Assembly: GCF_002157505.1 (NCBI RefSeq)
Contig: NZ_NFSC01000026.1
Location: forward strand, 184,225 to 248,224
Reading direction: 5' to 3'
From: Arthrobacter agilis
GTDB taxonomy: Bacteria > Actinomycetota > Actinomycetes > Actinomycetales > Micrococcaceae
Length of the DNA stretch: 64,000 bases
Shown: one piece after another, positions 9,007 to 17,188 of the stretch
How the letters are laid out: each line of letters starts with the position of its first letter
Position numbering within the stretch: the first letter of the stretch is position 1
Made by a program: the position numbers and the translations under genes
The notes under the pieces: generated by a model
What the model saw: the letters and a program-made list of their open reading frames with translations, nothing else
Told to the model about the DNA's origin: nothing
Database searches by the model: none

Positions 9007-10095
9007 GTGACCATCAAGGACGCCCCCGCGAAGAAGTCCGAGTCCCTTCTGGTGCCCCGACAGCCCATCGCCGACGGCCCAAGCGTAAGACAACCCGCTG
9101 AAGTTGCAGATCCTGGTGCCGGTGTCGTTTCACGTGAAACGCCACCGCCTGCATTCGATGCAGTGGAAGCGCCGGCGGCTAAGAAGACCGGCAAGGGCCG
9201 AAGTGTCATCGATACGATGGACGACTCGTCACCCCTCGGCCGTGAACTCGCCAGGGAAGCCAAACGCCGGGAGAAGTTGTCGGGCAAGGAGCTTCCGAAG
9301 CCGACGCACACCCGGATCATGACCATCAGCAACCAGAAGGGTGGCGTGGGGAAAACGACGACGACGGTCAATATCGCCGCTGCCCTCGCCACTGCTGGGC
9401 TGCAGGTGCTCGTCATCGACATCGACCCGCAGGGCAATGCCTCTACGGCTCTCAACATCGACCACCACGCCGACGTCGATTCGATCTACGACGTACTCAT
9501 CGACGACGTGCCCCTCGGTGACGTAGTGGCGCCGTGTCCGGATGTGCCGAACCTGATCTGTGCGCCGGCAACGATCCACCTGGCAGGTGCCGAGATCGAA
9601 CTCGTGTCTCTGGTCGCCCGGGAGCAGCGGCTCCGCCGCGCGATCGACGTGTATGCGAAGCAGCGCGAAGAGAAGGGAGAGCCACGCCTGGACTTCGTGT
9701 TCATCGACTGCCCTCCCAGCCTCGGTCTCCTGACGGTCAACGCCTTCGTCGCTGCGAAGGAGGTTCTCATTCCGATCCAGTGTGAGTACTACGCGCTCGA
9801 GGGATTGAGCCAGCTGCTGAAGAACATCGAGATGATCCAGAAGCACCTGAACTCGGACCTGACGGTTTCGACGATCCTGCTCACGATGTATGACGGCCGG
9901 ACCAACCTCGCGGCGCAGGTAGCGGCCGAAGTGCGCGAGCACTTCCCCCAGCAGGTGCTGAAGGCGGTCGTCCCGCGTTCCGTCCGGATCTCGGAAGCAC
10001 CCAGTTACCAGCAGACGGTCATGACGTACGATCCCTCATCGAGCGGCGCCCTCTCTTATCAGGAAGCGGCAGCTGAAATAGCTTCCCGGCCGTAG
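9007..10095 (+). CDS. parA: Chromosome partitioning ATPase ParA
   Basis: ParA is a DNA-binding, Walker-type ATPase that moves ParB-bound origins apart. The start is GTG 9007. The first 95 residues form a variable extension; the ATPase domain follows with deviant Walker A KGGVGKT at 111-117, DIDPQGNAS near 140 and FIDCPPSLGLL near 236. A perfect parS site lies inside the coding sequence at 9127-9140 and is read as VSRET (residues 41-45) within the variable extension. It is upstream of parB with a 75-bp gap. Confidence 0.96.
   Translation: MTIKDAPAKKSESLLVPRQPIADGPSVRQPAEVADPGAGVVSRETPPPAFDAVEAPAAKKTGKGRSVIDTMDDSSPLGRELAREAKRREKLSGKELPKPTHTRIMTISNQKGGVGKTTTTVNIAAALATAGLQVLVIDIDPQGNASTALNIDHHADVDSIYDVLIDDVPLGDVVAPCPDVPNLICAPATIHLAGAEIELVSLVAREQRLRRAIDVYAKQREEKGEPRLDFVFIDCPPSLGLLTVNAFVAAKEVLIPIQCEYYALEGLSQLLKNIEMIQKHLNSDLTVSTILLTMYDGRTNLAAQVAAEVREHFPQQVLKAVVPRSVRISEAPSYQQTVMTYDPSSSGALSYQEAAAEIASRP
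9127..9140. other. parS: parS site 1, inside parA
   Basis: Exact GTTTCACGTGAAAC palindrome, the conserved bacterial centromere core bound by ParB. It lies in the 5' part of parA. Confidence 0.93.
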
Positions 10096-10170
10096 CGGTC
10101 GGGCGTAGCGGTCCTGAGGACCTGGAAGATGTAGCGGTGGAGCGGTGCTCCACACTCTGGAAGGAAGAAC

Positions 10171-11703
10171 ATGGCGGAAAAGCGGCGCGGTCTCGGCCGA
10201 GGGCTGGGGGCGCTCATCCCCAGTGCTCCCGCCGAGGACGTCACCGAGCAGACGCGACCTGAAGCCGAGGTCGCGAAGCCGGACAGGGCCGGGAACACTG
10301 CTTCCGACGTTTCTCGAAAGGCAGGCGGCCGGCCGGTTGATCTCTTCTTCGAGCGGGTCACCGAGGAGGACGTGGCGGAGCAGCCGCGTTCCTACTCTTC
10401 TGCCCTGAGGAGTGGTATCAACAGGAACGTTGTTGAAGCTCAAACGAAACGCGTTGCGAAAAGCACTGCTGGTCGCAAGGTCGCCGCGGGAGACGGCTCC
10501 AAGGCTAACAAAGAGAAGGCGGAGTCTGTGCCGCGCCCCGCAACGGTATCAGCGACCACATCCTCTCGGGAGGTTGAAGCCGGCTCGGACAGTGCTGAGG
10601 AACACAGGACCCGCCTGGCTGGTCCCTCGCCGAGCGAGACCCCGGCAGGCGCCGTTCCTGCCCCCGATAACGGCGACGGGGCCGCTGGCACTGAGAACGC
10701 TGACGTACGCACGGGCAATGTCGACGTCAATCGCGCACCGGCCGACGGAACAGCAGACGTAGAGTCCGCCGCTACTGCAGAGGGGGTGCCCGGATCACAG
10801 GGTGAATCCGTAGGCGCTCGGCACTCAGACGTTTCACGTGAAACAGTTGCGCCCTCCCCGACTTCGTCCAACGACGGGCTCGTCGAGGTACCGGGAGCAA
10901 CCTTCGCCGAGCTGCCCCTCGAGAGCATCCACCCCAACCGAAAGCAGCCCCGCGTCGAGTTCAACGAGGACGAGCTCGCCGAACTGGTCCACTCCATCCG
11001 TGAGATCGGCGTACTCCAACCGGTGGTTGTCCGACCGTCGCAGGAGAACGGGAGTGCTCCCTACGAACTCGTCATGGGCGAACGCCGGTGGCGGGCATCC
11101 CGAGAAGCGGGAATGGAGACCATCCCCGCGATCATCCGATCGACGCTCGATGACGACCTACTGCGGGACGCCCTCCTCGAGAACCTTCACCGGAGTGCTC
11201 TCAATCCTCTCGAGGAAGCTGCGGCGTACCAGCAACTGTTGGACGACTTCGGGTGCTCGCACGACGAGCTGGCAGGGCGGCTCGGGCGTTCCCGCCCGCA
11301 GATCTCCAACACTCTTCGCCTGATGAAGCTCCCGCCGCTGGTCCAGCGCCGTGTAGCGGCAGGGGTTCTTTCCGCTGGTCACGCACGCGCGCTTTTGGGT
11401 CTGAGCGACGCGGCCGATATGGAGAAGCTCGCACAGCGGATCGTCGCCGAAGGTTTGTCTGTACGTTCGACGGAAGAAATTGTCGCCCTGAGCGGCGGAC
11501 TCCGGAGGGCGACAAAGTCGGCGTCCCCCCGCGACGGGGCCCGGCACGAGCGGCTCGACTACCTGGCTACCTCGCTTTCCGACCGTCTCGACACCAACGT
11601 CAAGATCACCCTTGGCGCCAAGAAGGGCCGCGTCAGTATCGAATTCGCCAGCGTCGACGACCTGAATCGGATCATCGGCGTTCTGTCTCCAAAGGCGGAA
11701 TAG
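10171..11703 (+). CDS. parB: Chromosome partitioning protein ParB (CTPase clamp)
   Basis: ParB loads at parS and slides as a CTP-dependent clamp. The 510-aa protein is long because a low-complexity linker (about residues 25-235) separates the N-terminal ParA-contact motif [13 protein letters not shown] from the core. The core has the CTP-binding motifs GERRWRAS (303-310) and [10 protein letters not shown] (337-346). A helix-turn-helix around 362-385 ([20 protein letters not shown]) reads parS. The C-terminal dimerisation domain ends at 510. A perfect parS lies in the linker region (10831-10844, again read as VSRET), and another sits just after the stop codon. Confidence 0.96.
   Translation: MAEKRRGLGRGLGALIPSAPAEDVTEQTRPEAEVAKPDRAGNTASDVSRKAGGRPVDLFFERVTEEDVAEQPRSYSSALRSGINRNVVEAQTKRVAKSTAGRKVAAGDGSKANKEKAESVPRPATVSATTSSREVEAGSDSAEEHRTRLAGPSPSETPAGAVPAPDNGDGAAGTENADVRTGNVDVNRAPADGTADVESAATAEGVPGSQGESVGARHSDVSRETVAPSPTSSNDGLVEVPGATFAELPLESIHPNRKQPRVEFNEDELAELVHSIREIGVLQPVVVRPSQENGSAPYELVMGERRWRASREAGMETIPAIIRSTLDDDLLRDALLENLHRSALNPLEEAAAYQQLLDDFGCSHDELAGRLGRSRPQISNTLRLMKLPPLVQRRVAAGVLSAGHARALLGLSDAADMEKLAQRIVAEGLSVRSTEEIVALSGGLRRATKSASPRDGARHERLDYLATSLSDRLDTNVKITLGAKKGRVSIEFASVDDLNRIIGVLSPKAE
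10831..10844. other. parS: parS site 2, inside parB
   Basis: Exact GTTTCACGTGAAAC in the part of parB coding the disordered linker; flanking A makes GTTTCACGTGAAACA. Confidence 0.93.
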
Positions 11704-11729
11704 CTGCCGCAGGGCAACTGTCTTGCTTT

Positions 11730-11761
11730 ACGGGCCTGGTTTCACGTGAAACCAGGCCCGT
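11730..11761. terminator. parS: parS site 3 as the core of a 32-bp palindrome after parB
   Basis: The exact parS core GTTTCACGTGAAAC at 11739-11752 is extended symmetrically by GGGCCTG/CAGGCCC arms, giving 16-bp arms at 11730-11745 and 11746-11761 with no spacer. The run TTTCTCTTT follows. The structure sits 27 bp after the parB stop, so it can serve as a ParB binding site and as the parB transcription terminator. Confidence 0.8.
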
Positions 11762-11967
11762 TTCTCTTTAAATGGCACTGCGGGGCGCGCGCCATCACCT
11801 TAAGCCGCACGCCCGGATCTTGTTCGCCGCTCCGTCGCCCTGCAAACCCCCGGCATCACGGGGTGGCGAGTTGGGCCGGTCTGGAGAAATAGGGGCGGCT
11901 GACAAGCGGCTGCCTGGAATCGGGCTCTCCGTCGTGTGCGGAGGACCAAAGGGCGCCTTGACCGAAT

Positions 11968-11981
11968 GTTTCACGTGAAAC
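11968..11981. other. parS: parS site 4
   Basis: Exact GTTTCACGTGAAAC with a T before it (TGTTTCACGTGAAAC), in the gene-poor region. Confidence 0.93.
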
Positions 11982-12659
11982 GAGGCTACTCCCAGGGACC
12001 GGCAGGCCCACCAGGCAGCCGACGGGGAACGGAGACGATGAGCGAGAGTCAGCGTTTTGTCTCGCGTATCCTAGCGGCTCACTTAGGTGCGCCGCCGCGG
12101 TAGCCGTCCGCGGATGGGCAATCCTCCTCCAGCCTTCCTGGGGCGACCTGCCGGGGGCCGCCGCCTGGACGCGATGTTCTGCGGCCCTCTTGGTCGCGCA
12201 GCCTGAAGTCCCGCAACGACGGGCGATCTGCGCTATCGGGCGGAGCAGGGGCGCCTCCCCGAATGCCTAGGCATGCTGGCCCTTGGTTCCCCGATCCGTT
12301 CGGTTCGACAAGCACCTCGCCGAGTCGCGCTCGTGGATTTCACCTCGATGAGCGCTAGGAGGGGACGAAGCGTCCGCGGCATCACTGCGAACTGAGCCGA
12401 CCGCGCCTGCGATTCGAAGGTGGCATACTGTCGAAGGAGGCCAAGCCGGCCGTCCACGTCTATAGGGGATACTGTTGTCGCGCTGGCACTTGGGGCTGTC
12501 GCCTCGTGCACCCGCCTCGAGCAATTGGTTCCATCGCCCGACGGTGCCCGCCTCGGCGTATCCTCCTCTATCGGTCGGTCAGGGACAGAAGCGGTGCCGC
12601 TGGGGCGGGAAGTAGAGCGAATGGCGCGTGAACGTCGCGAAATGATCACCTGAGTACTG

Positions 12660-12673
12660 GTTCCACGTGAAAC
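12660..12673. other. parS: parS-like site 5 (one mismatch)
   Basis: GTTCCACGTGAAAC differs from the consensus by a single T-to-C change in the left arm. It is spaced among perfect sites, so it is probably still a weak ParB site. Confidence 0.7.
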
Positions 12674-12817
12674 ATGCGCTGCTCTACGCTCGGCTCTCAT
12701 CGCCAGGTACTGCTTGGAACCACAGTGGGTGAGAGGTGCGACTTTAGGCTGAAACCACCATGCCGGGCTTTCACCCGCATGACCATGCCGAATGACCTCC
12801 CCGACTCCAGAGCGCTT

Positions 12818-12831
12818 GTTTCACGTGAAAC
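12818..12831. other. parS: parS site 6
   Basis: Exact GTTTCACGTGAAAC, flanked to give TGTTTCACGTGAAACA, the full 16-bp consensus. Confidence 0.94.
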
Positions 12832-13350
12832 ACGCCCTTCCTTCCGGGTTCGTTCACCACGCAGCGGTCGTGGTAGCACCGCCATCCGGAAGGCGCCCGG
12901 CCTCCGCACCCCGGCGCCCCGCTCTCATCCGCGATCTTCCAGCACGCCCTAGAATTCTGCTGCTCCGGAATGTCGAGACAATGGTGGTTCGGCGAGGCTG
13001 TGGTGCTGGGCCGCGTTCTCGCCCGGGCGAGGACGGGTGGCCGCCGACGGCCGGGGACAAGTGGACGGGCAATGAGCCGTGCTGGGACTTCAGGGAAGTT
13101 AACAAGGGACTGGAGGGTCATCGGGAGAACGGCCGGCCTGGTAAGACCAAGGGTCGACGCAGCGGAGCCCGACTATCCCCGTCAGATGAAGGCTCCGCAC
13201 GATAGCCGATTACTCTACGAGAGCTTGATACTGGCGGCGCCTGACGCCCGCGCCTTCTTTACCTTCAAGGGCTCGACGGGTCCAGTAGCCCGCCCAGCCG
13301 CTGGCCGCCCATCATAGGGCGCTGGGCCAGGGTGGACGTCAGCGGAGGAC

Positions 13351-13364
13351 GTTTCACGTGAAAC
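13351..13364. other. parS: parS site 7
   Basis: Exact GTTTCACGTGAAAC in the gene-poor region. Confidence 0.93.
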
Positions 13365-13756
13365 GCCGAGCACAGCAGGCCGACTGCCGGAGGGACCGGG
13401 TCGAGCTCCCTTCGATCGGTGCCGCGCTCCTTGTCTAGTCTCCAGTCATCCTCTCCTCAGTCCTCAGGCTTCGAGTCGCCGCGGCTCGTTCTCGTGGGAT
13501 GGCAGCGGCAAGACGGCAAGCGGAACTCCGCCACGTCCTGAGACGCGGATGCCCTTTCATCCTCCCTAGGGAGCAAGACGCGTCGGATTCTGGCTGAGCG
13601 TCCGGCGAGCAGCGTACTGCTGTCGCCGAGTGCGAGCGGCGCCGCCGAGTAGTGTCAGCAGCGGCGCTAGGTCGAGTGGTTTCGGCGACAACACCGCCCT
13701 CTGGGAACGAGAACTGCTGTTCTGTTTGTGACGCCGTGTGCGCTCACTCTGGTGCT

Positions 13757-13770
13757 GTTTCACGTGAAAC
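13757..13770. other. parS: parS site 8
   Basis: Exact GTTTCACGTGAAAC flanked to CTGTTTCACGTGAAACAG, an 18-bp palindrome, about 140 bp beyond the 3' end of trxA. Confidence 0.94.
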
Positions 13771-13864
13771 AGCTGAAGGCGCGGGGCCTCCCGGAGGATC
13801 AGGGGGTGACGTCTCTTCGCAGGGGTAGCCTTGGATCGAGCTGTATCGAGCGGCGCCCAAACGC

Positions 13865-13897
13865 AGAAGGACCCGACGGATTCCGTCGGGTCCTTCT
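13865..13897 (-). terminator. Hairpin terminator after trxA
   Basis: Perfect 16-bp arms (AGAAGGACCCGACGGA and its complement) at 13865-13880 and 13882-13897 lie 15 bp beyond the trxA stop. The stem is strong; the T-rich tail is weak on the trxA side. Confidence 0.8.
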
Positions 13898-13911
13898 ATA
13901 TTAAACTGAGA

Positions 13912-14238
13912 TCAGTTGATGAAAGCGGCAAACTCCTGCTCGAGCACCTGCTTCGGCTTGGCGCCGATGGACGTCGCTGCTACCTCGCCGCCCTGGAAGA
14001 CATACACGGCAGGAATAGACGTGATGCCGTATTTGGCTGCGATGGCGGGATTGTCATCGACGTTCACCTTGACGACATCAACCTTTCCGGCGTGCTCCGC
14101 CGCGATGTCATCCAGGATCGGCGACAGCATGCGGCAGGGTCCGCACCACTCCGCCCAGAAATCGACGATGACGGGCTTGCTGGCCTTCAGGACGTCGGCG
14201 TCGAACGACGCGTCCGTCACATCCTTTGCGTTGCTCAT
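13912..14238 (-). CDS. trxA: Thioredoxin
   Basis: This small redox protein reduces protein disulfides and is recharged by thioredoxin reductase. ATG 14238, with AGGAGT just upstream, gives 108 aa. The active site WAEWCGPCR is at residues 28-36, and the cis-proline region SIPAVYVF near 73-80 is intact. A longer reading through 14595 runs antisense-like through trxB and was rejected. It lies 25 bp downstream of trxB, so the pair forms a thioredoxin operon. Confidence 0.97.
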   Translation of the reverse strand: MSNAKDVTDASFDADVLKASKPVIVDFWAEWCGPCRMLSPILDDIAAEHAGKVDVVKVNVDDNPAIAAKYGITSIPAVYVFQGGEVAATSIGAKPKQVLEQEFAAFIN

Positions 14239-14263
14239 TGCGATACTCCTAGTGGTTGGTGGA

Positions 14264-15322
14264 TCAGAAGGACGCGGTCTCGGAAACAGCCTCGGCCGGA
14301 GGTGTAGGAACGCGGGCCGCAGTCTGGGCGGGGCTGACGGTGTCGGCCAGGTAGTGCTCGACGTCCAGGGCAGCGACACAACCACTACCCGAAGCCGTGA
14401 TCGCCTGCCGGTAGGTGGGGTCGATGACATCGCCGGCAGCGAAGACGCCGGGGAGTGAGGTCTTCGATGTACGACCCAGGACCGCGATGGTTCCCTCGCT
14501 GGTGAGCTCGAGCTGGTCCTTGACCAGGTCGACGCGAGGATCATTACCAATGGCAACGAAAATGCCGGTGACGTCGAGGTCGCTGGTCGTGCCATCGACG
14601 GTGCTTGCGAGCTTCACGCCGGTGACCTTGTCGGTTCCGTGGATACCTACCACTTCCGAGTTCCACAGGAAGCGAATCTTCTCGTGGGCGAAAGCGCGGT
14701 CCTGCATGATTTTGGAAGCACGCAGGGCATCACGGCGGTGGATGACAGTGACGGACCGGGCGAACTTCGTGAGGAAGAGGGCTTCTTCCATCGCCGAGTC
14801 GCCGCCTCCGACGACTGCGATGTCCTGGTCCCGGAAGAAGAAACCGTCACACGTCGCACACCAGCTGACGCCATGGCCCGAGAGTCGCTTCTCGTCCTCG
14901 AGTCCGATCTCCCGGTATTCGGATCCCGTCGAGATGATCACGGCGCGGGCAAGGAATTCCTCACCCGTCGCGATGGTCAGCTTCTTGATCTCGCCGGACA
15001 GCTCAGCGGACACGACATCCTCGAACAGGATCTCGGTGCCGAAGCGCCGCGCCTGCTTCTCGAACTGCTCCATGAGATCGGGGCCCATGACGCCTTCCGG
15101 GAACCCGGGGAAGTTCTCGACATCGGTGGTATTCATCAGTTCACCGCCGGCTTTCACCGAGCTCGCGATCATGACGGGCTTGAGGTTCGCCCGTGCGGTG
15201 TAGACCGCGGCCGTGTAGCCGGAGGGCCCTGAGCCGACGATGATCACGTCATGGATCTTCGGCTCGCTGCCGGAGGTATCTGCGGTGGGCGTGTCCAGTT
15301 GGACATCGGTTTGGGTTGTCAC
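14264..15322 (-). CDS. trxB: Thioredoxin reductase
   Basis: TrxB is an FAD flavoenzyme that uses NADPH to reduce thioredoxin. GTG 15322 is the chosen start, giving 352 aa; the first 22 residues are a short extension before HDVIIVGSGPSGYTAA, the FAD site. The redox motif CATC (in SWCATCDGFF) lies near residue 160. The NADPH-binding GGGDSAMEEA follows, and the FAD motif GVFAAGDVIDPTYRQA lies near the C-terminus. An upstream in-frame start adds 36 residues without family character. Confidence 0.96.
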   Translation of the reverse strand: MTTQTDVQLDTPTADTSGSEPKIHDVIIVGSGPSGYTAAVYTARANLKPVMIASSVKAGGELMNTTDVENFPGFPEGVMGPDLMEQFEKQARRFGTEILFEDVVSAELSGEIKKLTIATGEEFLARAVIISTGSEYREIGLEDEKRLSGHGVSWCATCDGFFFRDQDIAVVGGGDSAMEEALFLTKFARSVTVIHRRDALRASKIMQDRAFAHEKIRFLWNSEVVGIHGTDKVTGVKLASTVDGTTSDLDVTGIFVAIGNDPRVDLVKDQLELTSEGTIAVLGRTSKTSLPGVFAAGDVIDPTYRQAITASGSGCVAALDVEHYLADTVSPAQTAARVPTPPAEAVSETASF

Positions 15323-15482
15323 GTTCTCGAAAGACCTTTCTGTCTTCTCATACGCTGATACGGCCGAGTCGGACTTATCCGCGGACACTTCCACAACGGA
15401 ACCACACGTGGAGTTATTCCGTCCCTGCAAGGCCGCGCCCCGCCTCCATGGCCCTGGCTGCCGCGAAGCTGGCGCTTCGGGG

Positions 15483-17114
15483 CTAGGTGACGCTGATCTC
15501 CGCGATGCGAAGACCGAACGGATACTGTGCCTGGATGCTCGAGAGCCTCGGCAGTTGCGTGAAGTCGACGATGACGTAACGGGCCATACGCGGACCGTCC
15601 GCGCCCTCCGGGATCGGAAGGGTCATCGTGGGCGCCGTGAATCCGCCCTGCGCGATCTGCTCCGCGCCTTCCACCGTCGGCTCGTCGTTGATGAGTACCG
15701 AGAAGCTGCCGCCGGCGCCATTGAGCTGTGCGATGGAGACCTCGGAGATGGTCGATTCCTGTTCGAGCTCGACGACGAGGGCGAGGCTGGTCGCAAGACC
15801 ACCGAAGGTGTCACTGGCATAGACCTGGTTGCCCCAGAACGACGCGGTGTTCCCGTCGATGATCAGGGGCAGGTTCACGTCGTTCGCTGCATCGAGGCCC
15901 TGGTTGTCCGGGATCACACGCGTGATTCCGGTGATCACAGGCGCTACGGCTTCGGCCGTCGGCTCGGCTTCGGCTGTCGTCGGTGCTGTGGTTGCGTCCT
16001 CCGCTGAGGGGGCACCGGTGGCCTGCTGTGTCTCGCTGTCGGCGACAGGGGTTCCGCCAAAGAGGGAGCCGAGCTGTGTGGCCGCAAGAACGACGGCGAC
16101 CACCAGCACGATGGAGAGAACCGCACCGACGAGGATGCGGGTGAACTTGCGGCCCCTGCTGTCGTCGTCGTCCTGCTCGTAGCCATCAGGGCCGTCGATC
16201 GCGTCGGAATCATCATCGCCGTAATCGGACAGCGGGAAACGCGATGCCGCCCGCTCGGGGTGCCGGGACGCCACCGAGGAGGCAGCCGCCGCTCCGGCCC
16301 CTGCCGCTCCGATCATGACAGCCTCTGTTGCGGCCGCCGGTCCCCGCTGGTCTGCGCCGTCGTGCTCGCGGGACTCGTCACGCGACTCGTCACGCGATTC
16401 GTCACGCGATTCGTCACGCAACTCACCACGCGAGGCGGAAGATGCAGCCGAAGCACCCGAGGGTCGCTGGCTGGGCGGCGGCGGCACGAGGTGGGAGTGC
16501 TGGCGTACGGGGACCGGTTCGGCTGCGGCCGGAGGAACATCCGAGGTGTCGTCCGAGGTGTCGTCCGAGGTGTCGTCCGGCTGGTCGTCCCCGGCGCCTT
16601 GCCGTCCGAATCGTCGGGCCAGTCCGGCGCGCGCGAGTCCGGCTAAGCGCGACGTCCGGCGTTGCCGGCCGTCGTCGTAGTCCTCGTACTCCTCGTAGTG
16701 GTCGTCGTAGGTCTCCGGTTCCGTCGAGCGCGGCCCGCCGAAGATCTCGGAACCGAGGGTATCGGTGAAGAACGGCTCGATGTACGGAGCCTCTGGTGCC
16801 GGAGCATCCTGCTGCACGATCAGGTCGAGCATGTCGGCGGCCGGGGCGCGGTTGGTCACCAGATAGGTACCGGATTCAGTGATGCCGAGATCGAGGACCT
16901 GGATGTTCCCGTTCCTGTCACCCGTCGCCAGGTCGCGCGCACTCGTGGCCACCTGGGAAGCATTGTCGGCTGATGCGACGAGGATGCTGACCGGCCGGTT
17001 GAGCACCTGGTCGACGCCGTCGAGCACGAGGTCCTTGTCAGCAGATGCCAGCACGTAGGCAGTCACTTTGTAGCGGCCGCCCAGCACTGAACCGACGTCT
17101 ACTGCTTCTGGCAC
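15483..17114 (-). CDS. Membrane protein with degenerate kinase-like N-terminus and discoidin-like C-terminus
   Basis: The 543-aa protein opens with a region (VGSVLGGRYKVTAYV and on) that resembles the start of a Ser/Thr kinase, but no glycine-rich loop, catalytic Asp or DFG motif can be seen. Residues 130-320 are acidic and disordered, with DDTS repeats at 180-191 and RDES repeats at 233-249. One transmembrane helix spans about 325-347. The outside part is a Thr/Pro/Ala linker, then a beta-rich domain (about 390-543) resembling discoidin/F5-8 type C folds. It lies 74 bp downstream of murJ. In mycobacteria MurJ carries a pseudokinase plus an extracellular domain on the same polypeptide, so this is probably a split-off equivalent regulating MurJ. 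Confidence 0.7.
   Translation of the reverse strand: MPEAVDVGSVLGGRYKVTAYVLASADKDLVLDGVDQVLNRPVSILVASADNASQVATSARDLATGDRNGNIQVLDLGITESGTYLVTNRAPAADMLDLIVQQDAPAPEAPYIEPFFTDTLGSEIFGGPRSTEPETYDDHYEEYEDYDDGRQRRTSRLAGLARAGLARRFGRQGAGDDQPDDTSDDTSDDTSDVPPAAAEPVPVRQHSHLVPPPPSQRPSGASAASSASRGELRDESRDESRDESRDESREHDGADQRGPAAATEAVMIGAAGAGAAAASSVASRHPERAASRFPLSDYGDDDSDAIDGPDGYEQDDDDSRGRKFTRILVGAVLSIVLVVAVVLAATQLGSLFGGTPVADSETQQATGAPSAEDATTAPTTAEAEPTAEAVAPVITGITRVIPDNQGLDAANDVNLPLIIDGNTASFWGNQVYASDTFGGLATSLALVVELEQESTISEVSIAQLNGAGGSFSVLINDEPTVEGAEQIAQGGFTAPTMTLPIPEGADGPRMARYVIVDFTQLPRLSSIQAQYPFGLRIAEISVT
16374..16432. repeat. 12-bp tandem repeat coding RDES
   Basis: Repeats of the form GACTCGTCACGC, drifting to GATTCGTCACGC, encode the repeated Arg-Asp-Glu-Ser segment of the kinase-like membrane protein. 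The period preserves the frame. A second 12-bp repeat, GTGTCGTCCGAG, at about 16546-16581 encodes the DDTS repeat. Confidence 0.8.
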
Positions 17115-17188
17115 GTGTTCCTCCCGGAAAACCCTGGCTGATTTCTATCCATGCTACCGGTCGGTCAGGCCATTACCGGGCTGGCAGG

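Larger units (their letters stand above)
11704..13911. other. 2.2-kb gene-poor parS region between parB and trxA
   Basis: No open frame here has a convincing protein, codon bias or ribosome binding site; the readings found are short, arginine-, serine- and proline-rich and mutually overlapping. The stretch holds six parS sites (11739, 11968, 12660, 12818, 13351 and 13757) and a terminator at 13865-13897. In mycobacteria this interval carries genes such as cwlM. Here I see neither those genes nor clear remnants, so it is best read as centromere DNA or heavily decayed sequence. Confidence 0.65.

Noticed and set aside
12233..12700. A 155-codon reading on the minus strand in the parS region
   Set aside because: It is Ser/Arg-rich, lacks a ribosome binding site and contains part of a parS-like site (12660); likely noncoding.
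16374..16581. Short regular repeats resembling a CRISPR array
   Set aside because: The units are 12 bp, tandem with no spacers, and lie inside a coding sequence with period three.
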